NCBI GenBank assembly: GCA_004026145.2
Contig: CP034991.1
Span: 3,494,794 to 3,558,793 of the forward strand
Reading direction: 5' to 3'
DNA from: Takifugu bimaculatus
Taxonomy: Eukaryota > Chordata > Actinopteri > Tetraodontiformes > Tetraodontidae
Length of the DNA stretch: 64,000 nucleotides
The position numbers and the translations under genes were made by a program. A model generated the notes under the pieces. That model ran no database searches. It was given only the letters and a program-made list of their open reading frames with translations, and was not told the origin of the DNA. Shown piece after piece: positions 34,101-47,399 of the stretch. Position 1 is the first letter of the stretch. Every line of letters begins with the position of its first letter.

Positions 34101-35444
34101 TCGGACGCCACCGTCAGCGACGTTATTCCGTGACTGTGTTTACCAGGAAGAGGCAGCTGCACCAGCAGGCCGCTGACCCTCCAGTCACGGTTCATCTTGT
34201 CAATCAGCTCCAGCAGCTCCTCCTGGGAGACAGAGCTTGGCCGCACCACTGTGTCACTGGAAATACCTGCACGGCACGACGGACGGCGCACGTGCACAAC
34301 ACGTGTTTACCTTTCGGTCGCCTACCATGTGGACATTTTGCACACGGGGAGGGCAAACTTACCCAGGATGCTAGCTGCTCGAGTTTTATTCTTCACGTAG
34401 GTACGGCTGGCCGGGTCTTCCCCGACTAACACCACTCCTAAATGGGGTCTCATGTTACCCTGGGCTACCAGCTCCTCCACATCACGCTGGATTTCTCTTT
34501 GAATCTGACGAGCCAGCTCCGTCCCCGAAATCACCACGGCCGCACGCCTAGAGTTGGAAATAACAGAAAAACCTGAACGACAGCAGGCGCGAGCGTGGCA
34601 CCAGAGGCTGTAAAACAACCACAAACACGAATACGGCTGAGGTTAGAAGTCAATTTGTTGTGTTCCTAAAAGTTGCCATTCCAAAGCTAACGCCTTTAAA
34701 ATCTGACACGTCAACAACAGCAGTATGTAGCAACATGTCACGTCGTTGTGGCAGAACAGAACAGTTGGTGCCAGTAATCTAGTGGTACCAGTTAGCTGGT
34801 AACCAGTGGATTCCCTCTGTCGAAGGTTGGACAAAGGACGCAAAGGATCCCCACCTGCACAGGTTAGGGGGGGTCAGAATACCACGGACAGAATCAGTTA
34901 GAATCCTCAATGTCACACCACTTTTATTTAGACCCATTTACACGGTGAAGGGAAGCATACTGTAGGTGAACATTGTCATATTGAACGAGTTGGCCAGATA
35001 TGAATGAATGTCCTAGAATCCCCCCCCCCCCCCCTCCCCTCCCCATTATACTCCCCACTTGATGCTAAAGTGGTCAGACTGAACCGTCTGGCTAAGGTGG
35101 GGTAACGTCAGTGCATCAGAAAACCCGAATCCCACCTGGGACGGTCTGTGCCCACCGACCAGCCCTCTCCCTCCTGACCGGTGAGCACTCCTGTCAATCA
35201 CCAGCCTCCGACACGTGACGGTACACGCGCTTTCCCCGGCGCGGGAGCGTCTCATCCCTTGATATAAAAACGCGCCGGCGTTTGAAGCGCGCTCCGCTTA
35301 CCTGCCCGCCGTCTGGTGCACGTCCCTCCGCTGGCCATCGCACCTCCGGTGCAGCCGCAGTTTGCTCCGGCAGCAGTGATGGGGTGAGGTTAGCGGGCTA
35401 CAAATCCTGAAGGAGGAGCGTAGCGGTGAAACAGAGGCCGCCAT
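31110..35444 (-). CDS. mthfd2l: Mitochondrial methylene-THF dehydrogenase/cyclohydrolase 2-like
   Basis: Bifunctional NAD(P)+-dependent 5,10-methylene-THF dehydrogenase and methenyl-THF cyclohydrolase of mitochondrial one-carbon metabolism. Eight exons: 35444-35302, 34547-34363, 34266-34144, 34020-33868, 33332-33225, 31942-31850, 31510-31385, 31225-31110. They join in frame to 348 codons, matching the family length of about 347. The start at 35444 (MAASVSPLRSSFRICS) gives an Arg-rich presequence without acidic residues, fitting mitochondrial import; a later in-frame-looking ATG at about 35339 was rejected because it stops in exon 2. Family motifs: YVKNKTRAASILG (catalytic Lys), LLVQLPLP, EKDVDGFH, GRSKNVGMPIAMLL (nucleotide-binding) and TPVPGGVGPMTV. 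The short C-terminus (RNALMH) and the location beside the epgn-ereg-areg cluster favour mthfd2l over mthfd2. Confidence 0.93.
32585..32775. mobile_element. Possible DNA transposon (MITE) relic in an mthfd2l intron
   Basis: Contains AATGCATTGTGGGATGCATTG and GGGAATAGGGGGCGATATCGGAC, blocks I recognise from small dispersed elements in fish genomes. The ends are not sharply defined and no target-site duplication was identified. Confidence 0.4.
33157..33212. repeat. CA-rich repeat just after an mthfd2l splice donor
   Basis: In gene sense, a TG-rich run starting about 12 bp after the exon 5 donor at 33224. Confidence 0.9.
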
Positions 35445-35680
35445 GTTTGTGTGTGTGCCGTGGAGACGGCGCGGCACGCGCGTGTGCGCGTGGCTGGGAT
35501 TGGGAGGAAGGGGGCGGGGCTCTGAGGTGAAGGATGGCTGCGGGCGGCTGGACGCGGTGTTCCGCAGTACGATAGTGGAGAGACATGCGGGAGCTGCGGC
35601 CTCGCGTTTTTCGCGTTCGTTGAGAGGTTTGAGCGCACTGGGGTGTGTTGAGGTAACTGTGAAATGATTTGGAATTAATA
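35220..35680 (-). promoter_or_regulatory. CpG-rich promoter of mthfd2l
   Basis: High density of CG dinucleotides around exon 1, with GC-box-like sequence (GGGGGCGGGGC at about 35510) upstream of the ATG in gene sense. No TATA box seen. Confidence 0.6.
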
Positions 35681-36735
35681 AACATCACGGAAAAGATATT
35701 TTGGGGGGGGGAAAAACCCAGCTTGCGTCACGTCGTTGCGCGATATTGCCACAAGATGGCAGCACGTGCTCAAAGCACAACTCATCCACAAATACCGTAA
35801 TACTTTTAAAATGTGAAGTCGCCTTTAGTTTTGCTCTTTAGGCGAATATTTTTACCCCTGCTAGTATTAATAATAATGTTAGTATCGCTTACAAACACTA
35901 CATGTGAAAAAATAATAATACTATTAATGTATTCCAACAAGACTATATAGTTCTAGGACATTCATACAGATGTGAAATTGTATTATATGAATAGTAGTTG
36001 AATTACATGATTAATATAATATTTATGGAGTATCTTTGTGAAATTTGGCTGTGAAGTGATATATTGTGCAAAAAAGGTAAATATTGGACATCAAACACAT
36101 AAACGAAAGAAGAAAAACAATAAATTCTAATACAGTACTGACAAGTAAACAGAGTTAAAAATGCTGTTTCTAATTTTTTAAAGCTGGTGCTTGGAGGCAA
36201 ACTTCAATTCAAGCACCATACAAACATGACAGACAAGACTGAAGGAAGCTGATCACTTAATTGTGGGTTATGTAATTGGATTCCAGAGTTCAGGCTCTCA
36301 AAAGTTCAAGAAAAGCAAATAAAGAAAGGCAGGGGAAAGTGTAAACACAGCCACATTGAAAACAAAATCCAATCATTCCTTATAGATTTTTCAAAAGCAG
36401 AAAGATAAGTCGCAGCAGTTAATCTTAGTGACGTGTTGGGCTAAAGGCCTGTTTAGGTGGTGGGAGTGTATCCACAAATATGGTACACGTCCCTCCCAGG
36501 CGACATGCCTGGACATGAGACTTGTAAAGAATGTACCGTTTATCCTGTGGGACTCCTCCTCGGCACTAATTAGTTTTCTGTTGTTCTGTTTGCCAGCCCA
36601 TAGGTTGACCACATACAGTAGATATGACCACATCCGTGCTGCCAACTAAAGAGTGACTATGAAAACATGGTCAGTAAGACTATGGCCTGTGTCCCCCAGC
36701 AGCACTTTAACACGGTACCCCCCCCCCCCCCCCCC

Positions 36736-36786
<51 letters not shown>

Positions 36787-38090
36787 CAGCAGAGGACTGG
36801 TCTCGGGAAACTCGGACCAGGCTGTGATATTTGCTATGTGGCTGTTGAAGCCGTCAGGACTGCGAAGTGTCTTCATGTTTGACTACTGGAGCAAAAAAAA
36901 AAGAATATTATAAGGCTGGGAACCTCCCCATTCTTCCCCCCTCCCTCCCCAATTCAAATTAGCTTATTTAAATTGGATCAGAAGTCAGTTTAGATTAACC
37001 TGTCCTGTAATACCAAACGTCCCAGCTCTTCTGCTTTATGGTGTTATGGTTTTACTATCTAGTTTTATTGTTCTTTGTGTCTAGGAACATCCTGCTTACA
37101 CAGGTTTGGATGTTGTTGTCACAGGTTATTGCTGCTCTAAGTGTCTATACAGGCCTGCCCGTACAGATGTGGCACATCTTTTCATGTTCTACGTCACGTT
37201 CTAAACAGTGACGAAGGTGTGGAATTTAATCACGCTGCCACAAAATCCACCCGAGCATCCCGCACTATGAGTTTTGCCATTTGGAAACCTGGTAAACTGC
37301 ACATCACGTTAGCATTACTCTCACGGGACTGGTGGAAGTAAACGGGCTTCGTCGCCATGGTGATCCATTTCTGTTGCCCTTGATTGTGGTTATGACGCAC
37401 GTCGAGCACGTTTCTGGCGTTCTGCGCTTCAACAAGACGCTACAGGCTCGTTCCGAGTGGAAAAACCTCACAAACAACATCACTAAAGTTTTACAGCTTC
37501 CCTTTCTGATCTTTCTTATTTAACTCATCAGCTTTTGACCATTTGCCCTCCATGTTTGTGTCCCATTCAGGGATGGTACCCTCCTAATGACCCCCCCGCT
37601 GTTGTGGAGTGGTTCGCTGGTTACGTAACACATTTATGCGCACGTGGCCACTGTCGTAATACACTAAACAACGTTTGGACGGATTCGCTGTGAGGAAACA
37701 CGCGCAGCGGTCGTCACGTGCATGCGCAAAACACCGGGCACTGAATACAGAATAAAAGAAAACGTTTTGCTTTTATTTGGGGGGTAAATCGCTGGTGGAG
37801 GTTTGGCGTAATTAAACGTGTCAGGCCGCCCCTTCTTTCTTTACTGCTCGATAGTTTACAGGTGCGTAATAACGCACGAGTCCGACATGGCGCAGTGATG
37901 TCTGCGGTAGAAAGTCCTCATTTAATGTTCAAGAACGACCTCGTCCGAAAACGTCATCCAACGCGACGGTTCTGTCCGGAACATCGCGTCCGTGTCTCGC
38001 AGATGCCAGACGCATGATCTGTTTTTAAACGCCTCGATCCCATCCAGGTCCTCGCAGACTGACCACCCCGTCTCGCCCCCCCTCCCTCCT
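35681..38090. other. Intergenic region between mthfd2l and slc20a2
   Basis: AT-rich to about 37.5 kb, with one extreme C-only tract (36718-36784). No gene with recognisable similarity. Confidence 0.5.
36718..36784. repeat. 67-bp poly-C tract
   Basis: Sixty-six C residues with one A at 36736. Length is likely unreliable in assemblies and variable between individuals. Confidence 0.95.
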
Positions 38091-38099
38091 TCCCTTCCT

Positions 38100-38387
38100 C
38101 TCCTCTCCCTCCTCCCTCAGCCGTAGCTGTCATCTCGAACGGCGCGCCAGAGACGACGGCTCAATCCCGGCCACGAACAGCAGCAGGCGACATTCGGCGC
38201 AACGCGGTCACAGGAGCCGTCCCAGCGGAGGTCAAGCGTTCCGGACGACGACCGCGGCCGGAATCCGTGACATTTTCGACGCCGTCCACGGAGGAGAGCC
38301 GTTCTGGGAAACGACAGACCAGATAGAGGCGTGGAGGCGGAGAGCGACAACACATTCCCACCCTCCCCGTGGTGTCCTATTTCGTTG
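38100..38387 (+). promoter_or_regulatory. slc20a2: Likely CpG promoter and 5' non-coding exon of slc20a2
   Basis: CpG-rich block ending at a strong donor, TTCGTTG|GTAAGTG (38387/38388). No long open frame on this strand. It is the first CpG-rich block upstream of the slc20a2 coding exons and on the right strand, so a non-coding first exon is plausible. This is inference without transcript data. Confidence 0.45.
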
Positions 38388-40383
38388 GTAAGTGTATTTT
38401 ATGGCTTTAAACTGCTGACCGCGTTCATCCCGCTTCGACATTTTGTTTTTTTTCCCAAACCCTGTTAAGAGACTTCCGAGCGCATTTCCTGCGGTGAGCG
38501 TGCGTTGGGGGGCAGTTTGCAGGCGGAACGGGGCCCTGGTGAGTGCGGACACAACATGACACAAACGCACTTAAATGAGCTGCTGCGGTAAACGGGGCCA
38601 CGCGCCTCTTCATCTGCCGCATGTTCGCCTCGCGCGGGGAATCGACGCGTCGCGAGGCGCTCGCGGCATTGTTGCCACTCGCAGCCACGCAACTTGTGGG
38701 TCAATGGAGCTGCTACACGTGTGTTAAACACCCGACCGAGTCACAATAGCCAGACACGCCGTCTAGGGGGGCGCCTTGCCGGGCGAGCCGGGGCGGAGAG
38801 GTGTGAAAGATCCAGGGGAAACCGAGCGCTGGGGTAATTTATGCGTGTGGCGAATTGCGTACTGTTAATCACGCCAATTCATTTCAATCTGTTGAGCTTT
38901 CCGTGAGTCGAGGCGGGTCGACAACTGCGCATGCGCATTATGCACCGCCACTACCGCTCCATTGCCCAATAACAAAGCACGACAGTCTTATCTCAGCTGT
39001 GTGTTGTTTTTTTAAAAAAAAAATTCCTCGATGTGTTATAATTTAAAATGAAGTGAATAGATGAATTAGTAGGTTAATAATTCATAGCAGGTTGTTTTGT
39101 GTAGATACCATACCTGCTGTAACTGGTAGTCTGAGATGATGGATTTGAGAGACTGGAGACATCATCACAGTCAGTAGTGGAGCAGAGCTGCTTGGAATAA
39201 CCCTGGGGAGGCAGGACGAGGTTTAAACATGCCACACGTTCCTGCCACCGAGGACACGAAGGCCTGTCTTTGTCTCCGTCACACATGCAGATTTTCCAAA
39301 CAGGGAGAAGTCAACAGAAAACAACAAAACTGTAGCAAAACTCAGAATGTTGCAAACGTTGTTGGATACTAATGATGTGTGACAGCTTCAGGCCGCGCGT
39401 GTTTCGCGATAGTTTTCAGACAAATGAATTTATGCCGCTAATGCTGCTGTATTGATGCAGCCAGATCTGTGTCTTTGCTGCAAGATACAGGCGATGGTGC
39501 GTGACCTGTGACACCGGAGCTAACGCCCCCGCCATAATCCCGCACAGAGCTGTGCACACCGCTGTAAACTCCACATGAAACGTGCGTTATGCTATAGCTT
39601 ACATAGCAGCAGAACAGGATAGGAGCCGCCAGGACGCAGTTTGAGTTAATGATCAATGTGCATTCTGATAAGACGATTAAAAGGAATGCCTGGGGGGGTG
39701 CCACCAACGCACACACGCTTGTGTTTTTCTTCCAGTTGTCTTAACTTTGGGCAGGATGTAGTGAAGCGGCCACCACCTAAACTATAATACAGTATCTCCT
39801 GGGGCCATAAACATAGTACAGATATAATATAGCATGATAAGATACACAGATTAATAACTTCCCCATTTTACACACCGTGCTTCTGTTGCACACGGTGCGA
39901 TAAAGTCGCCGTCGCCGTGCTCCTTTCCCTTATGCGCCGCTCACGTCTGATGATAAGATCTTGTGAACTTGGAAGGAACAACGAACATGACATTTACTTT
40001 TAATCACTGCTTTATGTGTCTCGTGGATTTTGGGTGGTTTCGCAGCAACGCGGTGGGGGGGGGGGACAAATTCAGCCGATATTTGACTGTACCTTGACCT
40101 GGTCTCGGTTTCGGCCTCGCGGCACAGACCGACACGGCGTTGCCAGCGTGCAGCTGCAGATTAGCCCCACACCTTCGCTGGACTCGCCAGTCCATGCTAA
40201 TGCAGAAATGTGAGACGGTCGACGCGCCAGGACGCACAGAATCAGCAGTGAGGTTGGGCAACTTGTTTTGAAAGCGAAGTGTATGAAGATTGCCGTCAGT
40301 GTGGGAGGCGTGCAGGGAGGGGGGGGGGGGTATACATTGTGTAATTTATTTGTGTTCAACGAGCTGAAAGAGCAGAGTCAAAC

Positions 40384-40418
40384 CAGTTTCCCTCTCTGTC
40401 TCTCTCTCTGTCTCTCTG

Positions 40419-40456
<38 letters not shown>

Positions 40457-40462
40457 TGTCTC

Positions 40463-40506
<44 letters not shown>
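40384..40506. repeat. (TC)n/(TCTG)n simple repeat
   Basis: About 120 bp of TCTC and TCTG units, pure pyrimidine except for the G residues. Confidence 0.95.
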
Positions 40507-40508
<2 letters not shown>

Positions 40509-43500
40509 GTGCATCAGCAGTTCAGCTTCCAGATTCTCTGCGTTCTCACACTCCTTTTTTGCCCAGGGGCCACTTCTATGGCACGTTGATGCCAGCGCTG
40601 TTTGGTCCACTTTAAATGGGCCAAAGTTCATTTCCTGGCTAGTCCACTTAAAAATGTACATCTTCTACCAAAGAGGCGTGAGCTATGAGTTTAGAGATCA
40701 GTGCTAGAGGGAAGTGTATGGGAAATACACTGAAGTCTGTTCTGGTTTCCATGGCACTCGGGCCCCGCACGGGCTGGCCCTTGTACCGGATGGTGTGTCC
40801 ACCTCTCTGTGGGCTGTAGAGTTGCTGGCAGTGTCAGAGAACAGTCTGTCTCTCTGATCGTCCCACCTCAGCCTCAGTCGCACAATCGCACTCTTATGAC
40901 TGAGCCCTCCTTCGCCATGGCAGTGTCACATGATGGCACAGAATGTGGGAATCTTCATGCTGGGCATCTGTGTGTGTGTGTTTGTGTGTGCATGTGTACA
41001 TGCTGTATGTCTCCACACACTTGTTTTACCTAATCCGAACGGTGAAAGTTGGTTTAGCTCGTCGTGGAATAAAGAAGAGACAAAATAATCGTGTAGCTCT
41101 GCGTCTCTGAGTTTCAGTAATTAGCTTGGGTCAGATTGTGTTTAAAGTGTGTGTTTGTGGGTAGTGGGCTCAGTTTTCTGTTCCTGTTTACCAGAGATTT
41201 ACAGAGGCCTGTAAAGCACTTGAGTCTGCTTTTATCCACTTAAATATATGTGGTTTGTCTGCATTTTACTGTATGAAGCTAATTTGAGGGAACCCCCCCA
41301 GATAATGCTAGCTGGCTCCGTCACTACCGCCATGTAGGTCTGCAATCTTCTTTGACCCAAAAGTAGATCACTTTTCTGGTACATCTTCGCAGGAATGTTG
41401 CGGCGTTTTCTTTTTGTCTTCAAAATGACTACATTTGCCCACCCGGGAGGCCATTAGCGTCCCGGCGGTCTGCTTCTTCTTTGTTGATTTTCTCGCAGGA
41501 GATCATTACTTAAGTGGATGAGGTCCGTGCAGTCGGGAAAACTTCGTTTCTTTACGCTGTGGCTGCCTCAAATACAAACGCTTGAAACGTCAACACGGCC
41601 GACGAGCCAACACCTAATTATCACAGTTAGCAGCACAGCCGCTTGTGCTAGCTGCGTCATTGTGTCTGACCTTGAGTGTTTTTTTGGCTACGTTTGTCCT
41701 CGCCACTCGGGCCCAGGAGAGCCCTTTCTGGTGGCCTTCTGTAAACGGTCCGGTCCGTATCAAAGCGTTGTCACACAGAGCGCCTCTTGTTAGGGTGCTG
41801 GCCTGGTGTTAACTATGCTAATGACAAGCTCACTACTGAACTGTGAGGCTTTGTGTTATATGTATGAGAAGCAGAATAGACCAGTTCTTCTCCTTCAAAC
41901 ACATTTGTTGCGGTCACCTATAAAATGAGGCATAGCTCAGTGGGGGAGGGGGGGTCAAGGTCAGGGGACAGTTTGTTGGGAATATCTGAGGGCAGATGGC
42001 TTGATGGAGCTCTGACCAAAGTAAGAAGACCTCTTCACGACGCTCGTGCCAGTTGATGATATCATCTACTCGGTCTGGCTGCCGACGCTTGGAGCAAATC
42101 TGTTGCTGAACGAGTGAAAGCGTTCGGGTTTTTCAGAAATCGTGCCCGCTCGCACGTCCACCTGAAGTGACGACGGTCGCGACAGGCATCACGGAGGAAC
42201 GCCCATTCCGCTGCGAGTTAATAATGTTCCCCGCGCGTCTATTTGATGGTGCGGACAGGGCAGGGCTCCATGTAAGGACGAGCAGCTGGCTGACTGGTCA
42301 CTCCGCTCATGTGACGCTGCTATTTCTAGCCAGGCCGTCCCTCCTGTCCGCCGCCTTTAGCAACACAGGCAAGTGTCGGATACGTGACACCTCAGACAGC
42401 AGCGAGGCCTGACAGTAGAGGTGGTGCGGCAGGTGGAGTCACCTTGCCTGGTGGGTGAATTATTCCATTTGAGGGCATTTAAGGCGCTCTCACTAATGCT
42501 TGAGATGGTGCTAAGATCAGGCACGTTTGTCTGGGAATGCATAAAGTTGTGTGTTTTTTTTGTGGTTAGCACTTTTGGTCTGTAAAACGTTAAATGGAAA
42601 TGATTGTCTGACGGTGTCTTAAACTTGGTCGGACTCTGGTGTAGTGCTGCTAAATGATACCGTTCATCTATGACATTTAATTATACGTGCTGACAGAACT
42701 GCGCTTGTGATCAGAAACTTTATCAGCATTTTTCAGTCTGCTTAACACTGCATTTTATTCCTCTTGTAAGAAGAGCTAATCTCAGTTTTGACACCAGCTT
42801 CAGGATTAATTGTGCACGTCTCTGCTTTTAATAAAGCTAAATTGAACAAGTGACTATAATAATCCAAATATAGAAATGGAAGCCTTTTTGGAACAGAGCC
42901 CGGGGAAACTGCAGCCCAAAAATACTCGTGCACTATTAAAAACACATTCAATGTTGTGAGCCGTCTCCTCCAGCAAATATATTGCACCGATGAGCAATGG
43001 GGATGTGGGAATAAGCTATTATTAAAAACTTCCAGAGTTCTTTGTGTCAATTGAGAATTGACATCTATATATACTGCATTTCCGCTCCGGTATGTCCCCA
43101 CAGTGACACCAGAGCGATCGATGTCAACAAACTGGATGGGATGATTTTCCATGCAAGTGCCCAGTAGCACTGTTGTTGAAGGGAGGGTGGGAGACGTTGC
43201 GTAACACGGAGCAGAAGATGCGGTGGGGAAGCTAACGGGACAAAGTTGTCGTTCGGGAGTAAAACGTGCTCCCGCCTGCAGGAGAAGCCCGTGGAGGGCA
43301 GTGTTTGGATCTGTGGTCGGTTCCGTTGGTCAGCAGATTCTTGCGACCAAAAATAGGGCTGCAGGCCCAAAGCTGGCGTTTATATTCTGTTGTATTCTAT
43401 ATTAGGTTTGCTCGGGGTGAAATGAGGAGGACTGCGTTTGCCATCCTCGCCTCCTGGTGGGGCATAAAATGCAGCTCTGATTTGAGGTGATGTGATGGGG

Positions 43501-46004
43501 GGGGAGGAGATTATTTATTTCAATAGGTTTAGAGGTGACTCGGGCAAACTAACCCAGATCCCCTCGCTGGAACATCAGCAGGCATCATTCTTGCGTTTCC
43601 GCCTCAAAGTTCAGGGACGTTGGTCCAAGTCAGGCTGACGATGAATCCTGTAAGTTTGTTTCTTCCGTAGATGCAACCAATGGCTGTTCTCAGCAAACAG
43701 CCCCACCCCTCAAGAGTTCTGCTCAAGAAAGTTTGGGGATTTTTTTTTCCCCCCTGGATGATTTTGGTGGAAACGATGTTTTTTTTTGTGTGTGAAGGCT
43801 GCTCATTTGTAAGGTTAAAGGTTTGAATCCCAACACTGAAGCTGTCATGTGAAAATCCCCCAGGCTGCTGTGACCGGCCCACTCTCCCGACCCACTCCGC
43901 TGCTTAAGCGAGCACGTTTTTGTGCATTGTTTTAGTTTTCGCCCAGAATAACCAGCAGGGTAATCCGCTGACTCACTGACCGGCCTAATCCGGTCGGCCT
44001 CGTGCTTTTTGCTTGTGCTGTTACACACTCACGTTAAACAAATGTATGGCCCAAAAAAAAGGGCGTGTGTTTGGGAGCACATGCGTCTGCGTAGAAGCCG
44101 ACATTCCTGCTCCCCGTGCTCCCTCCCCCACCTCCGCTGCGTCTCCCGCTACGTGCGCCCAGCAGCAGGCCTACTCAGAGCACTCCGTAATTCTGTTAGC
44201 TGGGTCATGTGCTGGAAGCCTGGATTAAGAGCATGAGGTCAGAGACCACTAGATCCAGCTTAGAAACCAGCGTTCTCTCACTCTCCCAGCCGCTGTCTGT
44301 CTCTCGTCCACACCCACAGATGGAGACTCAGGCCGTCCAAGATCACAGATAGTTGGACCCTCTCGGGTCGCTTTGAAAACATCCACATTTAAAGTAGGCA
44401 GCCGAGTTACCACACGGTCTCAGTTCCGTAGCTCCAGTCGTGTACGGTCATCCAGCAGAGCAACATTAGGTTGTTGGTAGGTAGAAGGAGACCTAAAAAA
44501 GAGACCTGCACCTCCCTGTGGGCTGCTAACAGCTGTGGAGGTTTAGACAAATGCCACAGGGTCCCTCCTCATAATCCAATGATTAGAAATGGTGAGTTAG
44601 GGCATAAAGGTGACCCCCCCCCCCCACACACCGTTTATCACCTGTATCACTGCACTTTGAAGAATCAGTTCAAAAGAAGCTGACAATCCCGTAAATTTGT
44701 TATCTTCCCAAACTTTTGAATGTGGATGGAACTACAATGTAGCTCGTAGTTTATCTGCAGCTAGCAAAGGCAAAAAAATGCTAAATTTGTATCGTTCAAA
44801 GATAGTTTGAGCCTCCTTGGACACTCTGCATGTCTCAGTGCCAGAGCGGATGCTTTTAATCGTTGTTTATTATCTGTACACTGCTTTTCCCCTCAAGCCG
44901 CTGGCACAATTTGGGCTGCGTTTTTATTCGCTAATACTGGCACCCACTTTGTCCCAGTAACACAATTAAGACCCCAGAGCCTGCCAGTGGTAGATTATCG
45001 TTCAGAGACGTAGGTAGGTCAGAGGTCCTGGTCCAGATTCCTTCAGATTCTGCACCAGGACTGTTGAGGGATGGAAAAGGGAATGACCCCAGCCAAGCAG
45101 ACGTTCTTTTGTTCTTGGGTTTCTACTCTGATGCATGGAGGACAGCCTTGGAGCGTGGGGGGAGGGGCGGGGTGTGGGTTAGTGGGGGGTGGTGGAAAAC
45201 AGTCAGCGGGGTCATGGGTAAGATGACTCTTATACCAGGAACATGGAGACAGGTGGCAGAAGAAGAAGAAAGCTGGACAGCAACCTCAAATAGGTACAAT
45301 TGTCGGTAGGTACGGCGTTCTGTAACCCCGTGGTGCTTGGCTAGCTAACAAAACGGCATGTTTGTTCTGTAGCAGATGTACATGGCTGTACGTTGTAGCC
45401 ACTACTTCAGATGCTAACTGTGAGAAAAACAGATCCTTTCTGAATAAAAGCTTCATTTTGGCCTGTTTTTGTTGCTGATTGACAGTTTCAGCATGTTTGT
45501 TGGGAACATTTCCACAGAAACGTGCCTGAAAAGCAGCCATGCTGTTAGTCAGTTTGCCATTTAGGGGTGAGGGAGTCAATTTGTGAACTGTGCTGAGTGA
45601 AACCAGAGAGAGCTGACCTTAAAGAGTATTCAAACTTAAGGCTTAGTCAACTCTGAACGCTGGGGGTGGCTGGACGAAGCCGCAGGTCTACTTTATGGTT
45701 GATTATCTGTTTAATGCTGCCAAATGTGAATACCAGCTCGCACCTTTATTTGAAATGGGTTTTTTGTTGAATGTTTCGCAATATATAAGTGTTGTAATCG
45801 TGTGTTATGGATTTTTTCTTCTGGGATTTATTATGATTTGTGGCTGCTGACACGAAATCCATTTATTGATTTAACGTCATCATCTGCAAAATTTCTGAAA
45901 GGTCATCTTGCCTTCTGCCTTCAGAACTGCCCTATTTCATTGTGGGAGACATTCAACAAGGTCTTGGAAACATTCCTCAGAGAGTTTAGTCCATGTTGAC
46001 ACGT

Positions 46005-46443
46005 TAGCATCACTCAGTTGCTGCACATCTGTGATACGAATCCACTTTGAGATGATATGAGTGTTGTGACGCGGTGAGTTGCCCTGCTGGAGCAGCCATC
46101 AGAAGACGGTCCTCTGTGGACGTAGAGGGATGGACATGAGCAGCAACAACAGTCAGCTAGGCCTTACAGTCTAAATGACGCTCAATTGGTACTAGTGGGC
46201 CCAAAGTACGTCCAAAATGCCCCCCACACCATTACACCACCAGCAGCACCAGCCTGAACCGTTGATACAACACATGCTTTTAATGTTGTTTATACCAGAT
46301 TCTGACCCAGCCATCCAGATGTTGCAGCTGAAATCGGGACCCGTCAGGCCAGGCAACATTTTTCCAATCTTCTCTTGTCCAGTTTTGCTGAGCCTGTTCC
46401 AATGTGAGCAGTTCTACCTAATAAAGTGGCCAGTGAGCGTATT
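46005..46443. mobile_element. Degenerate non-autonomous DNA transposon, one end missing
   Basis: Ends with TACCTAATAAAGTGGCCAGT followed by GAGCG (46417-46443), the terminal sequence of a DNA transposon family common in fish, preceded by body sequence such as CACACCATTACACCACCAGC. The opposite inverted end (ACTGGCCACTTTATTAGG) is not visible at the left, so the copy is truncated. Confidence 0.65.
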
Positions 46444-46753
46444 TGCACCCTAAAAGACCTTGAAAAGATGGCGCCCGCAGCCTGCTGCATGCGTGATCTT
46501 TAATCACAAATATACTCTGAAGGGAGGCTGAATAATGTGACCCGAGGCGCTTTCGCTCATAAAGGCCTTGACGGCTCTCCTCAGTGCTGCAGTGCAGCTC
46601 CACAGAGAGAACCGACCGACTGAGCCAGAGCGTTTATGGAAACGGAGCCTTTGAAGACGCTGTTGCAGCTATGCGTGCTGTTGTTGTCATTCTTAAGAGG
46701 CCACCTCCTGTCCAGGGAGGCTGACCGATCACCAGCAATGCTCAGAGACCGCC

Positions 46754-46755
<2 letters not shown>

Positions 46756-46788
<33 letters not shown>
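46756..46788. repeat. (GT)n microsatellite
   Basis: About 16 GT units. Confidence 0.9.
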
Positions 46789-46789
<1 letters not shown>

Positions 46790-46929
46790 GGTCTTTTGGA
46801 GACAGCGCCTCCCCACTGTGAAGCAGAGAGTCGGAGGCAGCAGGTGCAGCTGACGCACATCGGCTTTTTACCAGTCGGGGGGGGGGCAGAGAGGGAGAGA
46901 ACAAGTGAGAGACAATAGCAGAGAAGTCA

Positions 46930-47050
46930 CAGGAACGCTCGATCGCACCGCGGAGCGGAGTCAGAGTTTTGGTGCTCCCATTCTAGTCGGTGACAGTGAA
47001 GGGAACAGGACCCGACGGTGCAGCGGCAGCTTCAGCGTCGATGGAGTGTG
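46930..47050 (+). promoter_or_regulatory. Candidate alternative first exon
   Basis: GC-rich block ending in a good donor (GAGTGT|GTGAGT at about 47050), without a TATA box. It could be an alternative 5' exon of slc20a2. Inference only. Confidence 0.3.
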
Positions 47051-47399
47051 TGAGTAAAAAAAACACACATATACAGACGGCTTAAACTCTGGGAATGTCT
47101 CTGCGACCGCTGCAGCGTTCTTCTCTTTTTTTTTTAGGCATCAGCAGAGATTAAATTTCTTCAGCAGCCTTTTAAATCCGGTTTATTAGTTTATTATCTG
47201 CTGATTAGCACAGAGTGATAGAGACGCTTGGGGGGGCACCTGAAAGGGACGGGTCGGACCTGTGCGTGTTTCTCTGTTGATGTCTCATCAAAAGAAGAAG
47301 CTACGCACTGGCTCAGCTGGTTTCATCCTGCGGAATACTTGCAGTAACAGGCGGCGTTGGCGATTGCGCAACCCGGGCTTCGTTCCTCCATTTTGTCAC

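Noticed and set aside
35302..35340. Alternative ATG (MASGGTC...) for mthfd2l
   Set aside because: Splicing this frame into exon 2 meets a stop within six codons, whereas the ATG at 35444 reads through with correct phase.
36653..36913. Poly-Pro and poly-Gly open frames
   Set aside because: Translation of the poly-C tract; no gene.
41930..41995. tRNA-like A box (GGCATAGCTCAGTGG)
   Set aside because: No matching B box or cloverleaf follows. At most the head of an old tRNA-derived SINE.
43790..43840. B-box-like GGTTTGAATCCC
   Set aside because: No A box at the right distance upstream and no acceptor stem; not a tRNA gene.
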